From Sipunculus nudus (Eukaryota; Annelida; Sipuncula; Golfingiida; Sipunculidae), in assembly GCA_026874595.1 (NCBI GenBank), contig CM049306.1, positions 17,259,019-17,323,018 of the forward strand: DNA of 64,000 bases. Reading direction: 5' to 3'. Under the pieces are notes generated by a model. It searched no databases and was not told the origin of the DNA. It saw nothing but the letters and a program-made list of their open reading frames with translations. A program made the position numbers and the translations under genes. Below are positions 1 to 10,496 of the stretch, piece by piece; the stretch's first letter is position 1, and each line of letters opens with the position of its first letter.

Positions 1-1082
1 ACACAACCCACTAAACAGTTATAAATAGCTGTCCTTGATATCCTATAGATATATAACACAACCCACTAAACAGTTATAAATAGCTGTCCCTGGTGTCCTT
101 CAGATATATAACACAACCCACTAAACAGTTATAAATAGCTGCCCTGGTATCCTTTAGATATATAACACAACCCACTAAACAGTTATAAATAGCTGTCCCT
201 GATATCCTATAGATATATAACACATCCCACTAAACAGTTATAAATAGCTGTCCCTGGTATCCTTCAGATATATAACACAACCCACTAAACAGTTATAAAT
301 AGCTGTCCCTGGTATCCTATAGATATATAACACAACCCACTAAACAATTATAAATAGCTGTCCCTGGTGTCCTTCAGATATATAACACAACCCACTAAAC
401 AGTTATAAATAGCTGTCCCTGGTATCCTATAGATTTATAACACAACCCACTAAACAATTATAAATAGCTGTCCCTGATATTCTTTAGATATATATAAAAC
501 AAACAACCAAAGTTATAAATAGCTGTCCTTTGTATCCTTTAGATATATAACACAACCCACTAAACAGTTATAAATAGCTGTCACTGGTTTTGTTAAGATA
601 TAAAAAACAGCCCACTAAACAGTTATAAATAGCTGTCCCTGGTATTGTTAAGATATAAAACACAGCCCATTAAACAATTATAAATAGCTGTCCCTGGTAT
701 CCTTAAGATATATAACACAAACCACCAAACAGTTATAAATAGCTGTCCCTGATATTCTTTAGATATATATAACACAAACAACCAAACAGTTATAAATAGC
801 TGTCCTTGGTATCCTTTAGATATGTACAAAAACCACCAAACAGGTTTAAATAGCTGACCCTTATATCGTATAGATATACATTTATAACACAACTCACTAA
901 ACAATTATAAATAGCTGTCCCTGATATCCTATAGATATATAACACAAACCACCAAACAGTTATAAATAGCTGTCCCAGGTATTGTTAAGATATAAAACAC
1001 AACCCACAAAACAGTTATAAATAGCTGTCCGAGGTATCCTTTAGATATATAACACAAACCACTCAACAGTTATAAATAGCTG
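1..1082. repeat. 55-bp tandem satellite, about 20 copies
   Basis: A unit beginning ACACAACCCACTAAACAG and containing TTATAAATAGCTGTCC recurs at 1, 56, 111 and onward, giving a 55-bp period over about 20 copies. Copies differ by a few substitutions and small indels and become more divergent after ~480. The array is cut by the window start, so its true length is unknown. It is AT-rich and no gene is recognised in it; open frames on the - strand (e.g. 623-904) are translations of the repeat. Confidence 0.93.
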
Positions 1083-1109
1083 TTTTCCTCTCTTCAGTAT
1101 TTGTTTTTT

Positions 1110-2850
1110 AGCTCAGCTGACTATAAGTCGTGGTCCATTGTCCATCTGTCTGTCTGTCTGTCTGTCTGTAGATGAGGCACGTTTTGAAACCATAAGACCT
1201 AGGAATCCAAAATTCTTCATAATGTTAGATGTCCCTAAGATCTCCTACCAAGCTGAAAACTGGGTCTTTGCGACTTTGTTCCTTTTAGAAATTAAGGGAA
1301 AACCTCAATTTTTTATTCAAAACCTATTTTCACACTTCAGGCCTAATATCAAAACCACTCATCTGTTTTTCCTCATATTTACAATAAATATTCCTCTATA
1401 TTATATATATTTCCTATGTACATGCCAGAAATTAGGTCTGTATTTTATAATTTAAAAAAATTATTGGCCCAAACATATTGCACTTTGTTAAAAAAAATCA
1501 GGAAAAATATATGGTTACTTAACACAAAAATATTAAAGCTAGGGAATTTTTTTTCAGTAATATAACTTTAATTATTCAAAATTTAATTGTATACCCAAAA
1601 TTAGATCAAAATCTTTTGAATTTTTCAAAATATTAGCAAAATTATAAAATTGGTACCTTAAATTTTGCCCAATTTTGACCATGGCACATTTTTCTCATAA
1701 TTATATTTAATTTATTTTTCACAGCTGGGATACAAGAGGATTTAATCTGTTGAATTCTGAAATTTGAAAGTAAAAGCTTAAAAATTATTCTAATAATTGA
1801 AGTTTTTCAGATGTTCTAATGTATTTGCATTTTGTATATCCAGGACCCCACTCTTGCTCACTACAGCCTTGCCTAGGTAACATTATTAGTGATGCAGCAC
1901 TGGCAGAACACCCCTGCTATAATAAACATACACTTATTCTCATGGGCCCAACAATAACAGCCCCCCGCCCCCCCCAAGGTCCCCCCCCCCCAATCACCAT
2001 CACCATTTATATTGCAATACATGGTTTGTTATTGTCAACTGTTTTTCTTTAAATGTAAAGCTGTTTTTGATCCAATGTGCACAATTTTTCTTGAAATATT
2101 ATTTCAAGAAGTAATCTAAGAGATGCCATGTTGTTCTGATGTAGCATTTTTAAGAAATTATTTCCTTTTAAATAATTCAAAAATATAATTTAACCCATCA
2201 GTAGGCATAATTTGATAATATATGAAACAAATCATGGATAAAAAAAGATGTAATTTAAAATTGTGAATTCTTGAGTGTTATTTTCATATATTGATTGCTT
2301 GGCAAATTTAAAAAATATGTTTTATAAAAAATAAGAAATATACCTGTGTGCATAATGTGATGTTACCTGACTTAATTAAGTATAAATAATGATGCAATTT
2401 AGATTTGTGAATCAATTTGAATATTCAGATATATATGATATACTGTAAATATATAGTAAAATTTATAAACTTAAAAAAAATGACTTAACAAATGAAAAAA
2501 TAGGATCTGCAAATGTTTGCAAATATGATGCAAATATTTGTTCATTGTTTTCCTGTCTCAGTAAAATGGAAATTCAAGTTATTTGCTTTGTTTTCCATCT
2601 CTCTCTCTGTTTTTAACTATTTAAAAATAATTTCATTTAAATTTAATTTTATCCTTTAAGTATATGCAGAGGTGCTGTAACTCCCACCAGTCCCTGTAAG
2701 CACCAATGAATTTAATTCCGTATTCTGTATTTATATCCAAAGGTTTTGTAACTCTTCCCCCCCCCCCCCCAAGTCATTGAGCCCTAGTTCCTGAGCACTG
2801 AGGATAGTATTTTTATTGCAACAATGCAGTTATAACTGTCACAATGCAGC
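1110..2850 (+). mobile_element. Family A non-autonomous element, 5' portion and body
   Basis: It starts with AGCTCAGCTGACTATAAG followed by a (TGTC)n tract at ~1140 and a body closely matching the copies at 28280 and 31175 (shared stretches around GTAAGACCTAGGAATCC, AACTTTGACCATGGCAC and the poly-C tract near 1980). Compared with those copies, the second arm of the 5' hairpin is deleted here. The expected 3' end (CAGCTGAGC, then GACCCATGGGTC) is not found before the next element begins at 2859. AT-rich sequence from ~2060 to 2850 resembles the tail of the other copies. No gene is supported in it. Confidence 0.6.
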
Positions 2851-3020
2851 ATTTTATTAGCTCAGCTGACTTTAAATCATCTGAGCTATAGTGATGGTCT
2901 GTTGTCCGTCCGTCCGTTAACAGGGCCATTTTGAAACCGTTGGACATACAAATCCAAAATTCGGTAAAAACCTTTTGTAACACTTCAAAACTGCCCTCTA
3001 TGAAATCTACTGGTGTTATT

Positions 3021-4428
3021 GTATCCCCAGACAATGTTGGGATACGATAGTTTTAAGCACGGTCACACTGCTGCCGCCATAGAGATTTCTTTTGGACATG
3101 ATAACTCAATAAATATTTCACAGATCTGTGCCAAACTTGACATACATGTGCATAGATGTGGGCGAGAGGATAAAGTCTATAAAAAATGGGGTCATGACCT
3201 TCACTAGGAGAGTGACCTTGACCTTGAATAGGTCCGTTTTGGGGGTAAACACACAGATTCTTAAATATCTCAAGAAATCTTGTATGGATTGATGAAAAAA
3301 ATCAAGCTGACCAAAGATCTTGGATAGTGTTGTCATGTACCAGAAACTGGTGGCGCCACCTATTGTCCTTTTCTTGTTTTTGTGATGTTTTATACCTCCA
3401 TCATTGCCACTTGATAGTACTCTGAACATAATAAGTCAAAACTAATGGACAGATTTCTTTCATATTATGCATATATATAAACATGGGTTATGGGATGATG
3501 TATATTTAAACTGGAGTCATGACCTTTCCCATGAGAATGGCCTTGACTTTTAATGTTGCCATAAATGGTGAAAATCACACATAATCATAAATATCTCAAT
3601 AAGGGATGCATGGATTGGTCCAAAAATCAAATTGACAGAAGATGGATAGCTTTGTCTTCTGCTGAAGACAGGTGGCACCACCTATCCTTTTTTTGTTTTT
3701 GAGCCTTTTAATATCCCCTCATTGCCACTTGACAGTACTGTGAGCGTTATAAGTCAAACACTAATGGACAGATTGGGCTGACTTAGTGCATGTCGATTGA
3801 TCTTGGATACCTGCATCTTACATTCAAGACTGGTGACTCCGGAGTGGTTAAGGGTATTGATCTGAAATTTGGCATGTCCATCCATCTTGGAAAGCTTTCT
3901 CGTAAACCAGACAGGTGGCACCACCTACCTTCCTGTTTCTGTAGAATAAATTTATGCTCTTTTCTTAGAAGTGGTGTGCTGTATTGGTCTGAAACTGTGC
4001 ATGCCAGTAGATCTTGGACTCCTCCATCTTATACTCAAGACTGGTGGTGCCATCTGCATTTTTTTTTTGTGGCGTCCATCCGTACATTTGTTTTAGGTGA
4101 AAAACACTCATATCTGAGGAGTCATTCAGTGTGTTGGTATGCAATTTTTGGCATGTACATCCATCTTGGAGAGTTTCTCATCAACCAGACAGGTAGCGCC
4201 TCCTACCTTATCATTTTCATTGAATAAATTAATCTCCTTTTCTTAAGAGTTGTTCACCATATTGGCACTGATATTTGGTGAAAAATATTGTTCCTCAAAT
4301 TTATAGATGGAAGAATCCATGGTCCCTTGCCAAGTGTTAGTATATGCTGCTGAAGATGGGGGGACCTAAAGAGGGGGGATTAATTGTCTGGGGATACTTT
4401 GGCACCTTTGATGCCAAGAAATGTCTAG
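3021..4428 (+). mobile_element. Family D Helentron-like element, copy 1
   Basis: The 5' end GTATCCCCAGACAA (3021-3034) is the exact reverse complement of TTGTCTGGGGATAC at 4384-4397. After it come a short hairpin (GGCACCTTTGATGCC, 4401-4415) and AAGAAATGT-CTAG, ending at 4428 and followed by T. Inside are degenerate ~350-bp tandem repeats that include the palindrome-like GGTGGCACCACC and TGACCTTGACC. The same ends bound the copy at 38597-40244. Sub-terminal inverted repeats plus a 3' hairpin and CTAG|T are Helitron/Helentron-type features. No transposase frame is seen, so it is non-autonomous. Confidence 0.65.
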
Positions 4429-4932
4429 TTGTATTCATGTTTTAAATAAACATTCCTGCATATATTTGCTGAAGCTAGAGACTTTTTTCCAAAGGATATA
4501 ATTTTATTTAATCAAGATTCAATTATATACCAGAAATTAGAAATCTTTAAGTTATTAGCATAATTATAAAAACAGTACCTTAAATTTGGCCTAACTTTGA
4601 GCATGGCTTATTTTTTTCCAATACATACTTTGGATTTGATTTTCATAGCATGTACTTATAAGGATTCAATCTGTTTAAATCTTTAATTGAAATTAAAAGC
4701 TCCAAAATAAGGCTAGTTATTGAATTTTTTTGGAGGCTCTTATTGTATTCACTTGCTTTGTCTAACAGCTCACTTTGGTCACTGGAGGTCATTCTGGAGG
4801 TGCCGTAATGAGTCACTGGGGAACAGGGGTCACAGGTGTACAGTTATTTACATTTCACATTCCCCCCACCCCCCCAACAAGTGTAACGCAAAAATTGTTA
4901 TATTTTGAAATGTATTTCCTTAATTGTATCCA

Positions 4933-5427
4933 CCAAAACAGAGTCTTGCGGATACTATGTTTTTGACCGGGTTCTGCCGCCACGGCGTACGTTTCCGGAG
5001 AACTCCTCTGAGACTACTGGACTGATTTTTCCAAAACTATCACCAGTTATTGGGTTACATGTGAACTGGTGCATAACCAATTTGCGTTGACCTCTGACCT
5101 TTCCTCTGTGCCCAGCATCCATTTGTGCGTCTGTTTCCACACATAAACTCTCATATCTCGGGAACCGTTTGAGGGATCAGGAAAATAAAATTGTACAAAT
5201 GTAGCCCTTGGATAGCTTTATAACATACACAAAAAATGGTAGCACATCCTGCAACCATGTTTGCACAGTGTCCATCTGTTCGTCTGCCTTGGGTTAAAAT
5301 CGCTCATATCTCTGCAGTGGTTTGACTTATTTACTTGAAATTTGGCATAAGTATACTTTCTGGATAGCTTTCTTTCTAGATTTTATGACAAGTATCGCCA
5401 CCTACATTCACATTTACGCTGCAGACA
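4933..5427 (+). mobile_element. Family B element, 5' fragment
   Basis: It starts CCAAAACAGAGTCTTGCGGATAC and follows the copies at 11303 and 33187 through CCGGAGAACTCCTCTGAG and GTTTGCACAGTGTCCATCTG. The match to the family is lost near 5427, where a different repeat with (GTCC)n begins, so the 3' half is missing. The left flank (CCTTAATTGTA) matches an uninterrupted family A sequence near 32110, which supports insertion into a family A copy. Confidence 0.5.
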
Positions 5428-5434
5428 TCACTCT

Positions 5435-8285
5435 TTGTCCGTCGTCCGTCCGGCTGTCCGGATGTCTGTCTGTAAACAGGAGGGCACAAATCGTAACTGC
5501 TGGACCTGGAATCTTATAACTTTACACCCAGAGAGGTCCATGAAAAATCTCCTTGGAAATCTAGAATTAGGACTCTTACCCATATTCTTTGATCTATGGG
5601 GCTCTGAAGTACCCCCCCAGAATAATGGAAAATTTGACACAAAAACTCAAGTATCTGAACAACTAATGCATTGATCACCATGATTCTTAGAATGGATATT
5701 GATCATGGAGTGTTTCATCAGTTTCTGCAGACTAGTTACGCCACCTGTATTTTTTCGATTTTTATGCCTCCGCCACAAAGTGGCCGGGGAATATAGTTTT
5801 ACCCATGTCCGTCCTTCCGTCATTCCGTCATTCCAAAATCAAACAGTTGTACGGACTTTTTTTGGCAATGCCTGCAGATATTGGCCTGATTTTTGGTGTG
5901 TGGGCAGATATAGACGCAGTTCATCCCGGTTGACCTACTTTTGAACGTTTTACGGCTCCTAAACTTAGAAAATTTCATGAAAAATAGAAATTTCATGACA
6001 AATACACATGTACGGACTTTTTTTCGCAATGCCTGCAGATATTGGCCTGATTTTTGGTGTGTGGGCAGATAATGACCAGTTACAGATCGAGTTCGCGTTT
6101 TGTCCCAGTTGACCTACTTTTGACTGTTTTAAGGCTCCTAAACTTAGAAAATTTTAGGAAAAATAGAAATTTTCATGACAAATACACATGTACAGACTTT
6201 TTTTCACAATGCCTGCAGATATTGGCCTGATTTTTTGTGTGTGGGCAGATAATGACCAGTTACAGATCGAGTTTGCGTTTCATCCCGGTTGACCTACTTT
6301 TGAACGTTTTACGCCTCCTTAACTAAGAAAATTTCATGAAAAATAGAAATATTCATGACAGATACACATGTACGGACTTTTTTTCGCAATGCCTGCAGAT
6401 ATTGGCCTGATTTCTGATGTGTGGGCAGATAATGACCAGTTACAGATCGAGTTCACGTTTTGTCCCAGTTGATCTACTTTTGACCATTTGACGGTGCTCT
6501 TTCATAGAAAATTTCATAAAAAAGTGCACGTGTATTGACTTTTTTTCGCAGTGCCTGCAGATACGGGCCTGATTTTTGGTGTGTAGGCAGATAATGACCA
6601 GTTAAAGATCGAGTTCTTGTTTTGTCCCAGTTGACCTACTTTTGACCATTTGACTGCTCCTGAACATAGAAAGTTTCATGATAAATAGAAATTTTCATAA
6701 CAAATGCATATGTACTGACTTTTTTTCCTCAATGCCTGCAGATACCACCCTGATTTTTTATGTGTGGGCAGATAATGACAGTTACAGATGGAGTTCGCGT
6801 TTCGTCCTGGTTGACCTACTTTTGATTGTTTTATGGCTCCTAAACATAGAAAATTTCATGAAAGACAGAAATTTTTATGCAAAATGCACATGTATGGACT
6901 TTTTTTCACAATGCCTGCATATACTGGCATGATTTTTGGTGTGTTGCTTGATAATGACCTGTTACAGATCGAGTTTGCATTTTGCCCTTGTTGACCTACT
7001 TTTGACCATACGACAGCTGAACTGAAAAAAATTTTCAAAATTTTACAAATGTTTATAATTTGCCCCAGGCGGGGGCACTCGTGTTGTTCCGACACATCTA
7101 GTTTTAGATTTTTTTTCTCTATTTTTGAGACCTTAAAAGATGCTGTCATCTGTTAACAGGGCACAAATTTTAACGACTGGACCTAGAACCTTCTGTCTTG
7201 ACATGCAGGGAGGCCAATGGAAAAGTCTCTTTGGAAACCTGAATTAAGTCTCTGTTACCATATTCTTCAAGCTATGGGGCTCTGAAGAACCCCCCAGAAT
7301 AATTGAAAATTTGATACAAAAACTCAAGTATCTGTACAACTAATGCATTGATCACCATGATTCTTTGCATGGATATTGATCATGCAGTATTTCATCAGTT
7401 TCTGCAGACTAGTGGTGCCACCTGTATTTTTTTATTTTTTTACCATTTTTTTGTCTCTATTTTTGAGACCTTAAAAGATGTGATCATCTGTTAAAATGGC
7501 ACAAATCCTAACCACTGGACCTAGAATCTTCTATCTTGACATGCAGGGAGGCACATGAAATATTTTCTTGGAAACCTAAAATAAGGTCTCTGTCACCCTA
7601 AACCTTAGAGCTATGGGGCTTCAAAGTATCCCCCAGAATAATGCAAAATTTGATACAAAAGCTCAAGTATCTGAACAACTTATGCATGAATCACCATGAT
7701 TCTTTGCATGGATATTGGTCGAGGAGTGTTTCATCAGTTTCTGCAGACTTGTGGTGCCACCTGTATTATTCAAATTTTTTACTATTGTTTTCTCTATTTT
7801 TGAGACCTTTAAAGATGCGATTATCTGTTAACAGGGCACAAATCATAATGACTGGATCTTGAATCTTCTTACTTGACATCCAGGGAGGTCCATGAAAAGT
7901 CTTCTTGGAAACCTGAAATAAGGTCTCTGTTACATATATTTTCCAAGCTATGGGGCTTAAAAGTACCCCCCAGAATAATTGAAATTTGATACCAAAGCAG
8001 GGCACAAATCATAACCATTGGACCTAGAATCTTTAATTTTGACAAACAGGGAGGTCATTTAAGTCTTCTTGAAAACCTTAAATTAGGTCTCTATTACCCA
8101 TATTCTCCAAGCTATGGGGCTTTTAAACACCCCTTAGAATAATTGAAAATTTGATACCAAAGCAGGGCACAAATCATAATCATTTGACCTAGAATCTTCT
8201 TACTTGACATCCTGAGAGTTTCTCAAAGTTCTCCGATGAAACCTGAATTGAGGTCACTGTGACCTATATTATCTGAGTTACAGGC
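5435..8285 (+). repeat. ~330-bp internal repeat array of family A-like elements
   Basis: Several diverged copies of a ~330-bp unit occur at about 5470-5760, 7150-7440, 7480-7770, 7815-8000 and 8000-8285. Each unit holds AACAGGGCACAAATC, ACCTAGAATCTTC, GAGCTATGGGGCT, CCCCCCAGAATAAT and GGTGGCGCCACCTGTAT-like pieces. The same unit is tandemly repeated at 43680-45720 and once at 36190-36470. The array is interrupted by the family C element at 5764-7101. No gene is supported. Confidence 0.65.
5764..7101 (+). mobile_element. Family C Helitron-like element, copy 1
   Basis: The 5' end ATGCCTCCGCCACAAAGTGG can form a hairpin and is followed by a (GTCCTTCC)-rich stretch. The body is about seven tandem copies of a 165-180-bp unit containing ATGCCTGCAGATATTGGCC and GTTGACCTACTTTTGA. 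The 3' end is an imperfect stem (GTGTTG/CGACAC) followed by AT-CTAG and T. Flanking sequence joined across it matches uninterrupted repeat units near 43970 and 44310 (CGATTTTT with TTTTTCTCTATTTTTGAG), so the boundaries rest on a paralogous empty site. An inverted copy lies at 59348-61288. Confidence 0.7.
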
Positions 8286-8549
8286 CATGTTTGAGCACCC
8301 CAGAAATAATGCAAAATACACACAAATTGCCAGATTCCTCTGGAACAGCTGGATGGATTGTCATCAAATTTTTAATGTGCTTATGGTTCTTGATGAACTT
8401 AAGCTAATATGCATGAACTATGATTCCACCTACAATATCTTAATTTGTTTGCTGTGCAAGGACATATTGTCAACATGCCAGTCCGCTGAACATCATGACC
8501 CATGGGTCACTTGTTATGAATTTTTATCGGATTTATTAACTTTGGCCTT

Positions 8550-9084
8550 GTGAGTGGGATATCTCCAAAGGTATTTAATACAGGAACTTCATTTCTTCAG
8601 TGCTAATGCATATTAACAAAATCCCAGTCAAGTTTGAAAATGGGTGACCTTGACCTATTTTTCTACATTTTAGAGCTGATTATAGAAACCATATGGTGGA
8701 TTTTCACAAAACTTACTATGATCATTGGGACTGATGGTCTGTACCTGCTGCACAAGCTTAGGTTGCCACATACAATTTCTGATTTTAAATAAATTTTAAT
8801 CAGATTTTTCAACTTTGGTTTTGTGAGCGGGATATCTCCAAAGGTATTCAGCATAGGAACTTCATTTCTTCAGTGCTGATGGGTCAGGTTCAAAGATGGG
8901 TGACCTTGGCCTACTTTTCAAGGTCAAAAAGCTTAGAATAGAAAAAAAAACTTAGGAGCTTATTTCTCAGGAACCACCAGGTGGATTGTTATGAAACATG
9001 GTATAATGGTATGCCTTGATGATCTCTAAGTCCTGCATTAGATCAGTCTTACCATACTTGCAAAGGTACTACATACCCCTCTAG
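8550..9084 (+). mobile_element. Repeat block ending in CTAG, possible Helitron-like 3' end
   Basis: Two related ~240-bp units (GGGATATCTCCAAAGGTATT at ~8557 and ~8828; GGTGACCTTGACCTA-like stretches) end at ACATACCCCT-CTAG|T (CTAG at 9081-9084). The CTAG|T ending matches the other hairpin-ended families, but no convincing stem is seen before it and no 5' end is identified. Confidence 0.3.
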
Positions 9085-10260
9085 TTTAAATTTGTAACTG
9101 AGATGTTCAGATATACATCCATGTGAGAACAAATATTGCATACTTGTTACTGTTACCACCTATAAACACTTTTCTTTTGGCTGAGGGCTTTTGTCAGCTT
9201 CTGCTGATATTCTAGTCTGTTTTTCATTATTTTTCTGCCTCTGCAGAATATGAAATATAGATTGGCTTTGTTTGGCCATCTCTCTGTCTGTTTTTAAATG
9301 TATAATTATTATGAAATTTTTTTCTTCTGTAAGCACTGTTTCCTTAAATTTCATAACCAGTGTGTACATGCAGATGTGTTGTAACTCTCACCATTAACAC
9401 CCCTCTTGCAATTGAGCCCTTGCACCTGTGGACTTGTCCATTAATTTATAGCAATTGTATAAGGATTTATTAAATGAGAAAAAATATTTGTGTAATAAAA
9501 GAATTAGGATCTAATTGAAACATATATTCTTGCCTCAGCAGAATGGGACATAGAGTGATCAGCTCTGTCTGTCCATCTCTGTCAATCATTAGTTATGTAA
9601 TAATTATTAATCAACTTTGTTCCTTTATTGTGTATAATAAGCACTATCTTCTCTCTCCCTTTTTCACTTTCTATCTCTCTCATCCTCCCTCCCTCCATTC
9701 ACTTTCTTTCTCTCTCCTCCCCCCCCCCCCTTCATTCTGACGTATTAATAATATTAAGACATTTTTTGTTGGTTAAATGTATCCTTCATATAACTTTTAG
9801 GCACATAATGCGTTTTTTCCCATATTGCCTTATACAAATGGTTTCAGGTCACATTTTTCATGTATTTCACAGTAAAATATATACTTAGCAGATTAATTTA
9901 TGCTCATTTGAAAATGGAATTAAAAACAAATTTTACCTGCAATTTATTTCAGGTTATAAAATAAATTTGTATAATTATACTTTAGCTAATCTCCACTTTC
10001 TGCCTTAATTGACAGGTATTCATACATTCCCATGGTTATTTTATGTACATATTATTGTCACATTGCTGAAATCTTGATACTTCTATAAATATTTGAATAT
10101 GAGAGACTCCTGCTTCTTTGATATTGTCCATTAAAAGTGCACAGTATGAGCTCACCAAATATTTATTTAATATTTGATTATCACCAGTTAGCAGGACAAT
10201 TTCCTATTTGCTTTTAAATGCTAATGTATAAGTATAAAAAATAACTATATTTGGCTAAAA
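9085..10260. other. AT-rich stretch without a gene
   Basis: It holds family A-like tail sequence (TTTTCTGCCTCTGCAGAATATG near 9230, repeated near 9530), a pyrimidine-rich tract with poly-C at ~9650-9732, and otherwise AT-rich DNA. No exon of HDAC11 or other gene is recognised. Confidence 0.5.
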
Positions 10261-10379
10261 TTAAAAAAAAACAGCTGAGCAACATGACCCATGGGTCCCT
10301 TGTTTAATTTTATGAAGGCTAGTTGCACTACTTGACAATATTTTATGCTGATAAAGAATTATTGTTTTGTCTTCCACAG

Positions 10380-10496
10380 TGGAGCATTACTGTTGCAGGG
10401 ATCACAGAGATACCACCAGTAGCTCTGCTTCCCAACCCAATAGTACAGCGCAAAGTCCTGAAGCCGTTCAGGTACCAGACAGGGGGAACAATACTG
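10380..10496 (+). CDS. HDAC11: HDAC11 exon a (39 codons)
   Basis: Acceptor TTTTGTCTTCCACAG ends at 10379 and donor GTAAGT begins at 10497. It encodes WSITVAGITEIPPV through YQTGGTIL, in phase 0 at both ends. It matches the HDAC11 segment just before the active-site loop. It is the most 5' exon recognised in the window. Confidence 0.93.

Larger units (their letters stand above)
2859..10303 (+). mobile_element. Composite: family A element interrupted by nested insertions
   Basis: A family A 5' end (AGCTCAGCTGACT plus its partly complementary arm and a (GTCC)n tract) starts at 2859. Family A body sequence resumes at ~4430 and again at ~9100, and a family A 3' end (CAGCTGAGC at 10272-10280, then the palindrome GACCCATGGGTC at 10286-10297) closes near 10303. 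Elements described separately lie between. Whether all outer pieces are one original insertion or several partial copies cannot be settled by eye; a second 3'-like end near 8480-8516 argues for at least two. No coding gene is supported in this stretch. Confidence 0.4.

Noticed and set aside
623-904. 93-codon - strand frame with repeated GQLFITVW
   Set aside because: It is a translation of the 55-bp satellite.
3790-4227. 145-codon + strand frame
   Set aside because: It lies entirely inside the family D element and has no transposase or other domain; it matches repeated units with stops in sister copies.
1110-10379. Upstream HDAC11 exons encoding the N-terminus
   Set aside because: I looked for sequence encoding the conserved LHPFDAGKW and VVHTRRYL-like motifs and saw none; the region is almost wholly repeat sequence.
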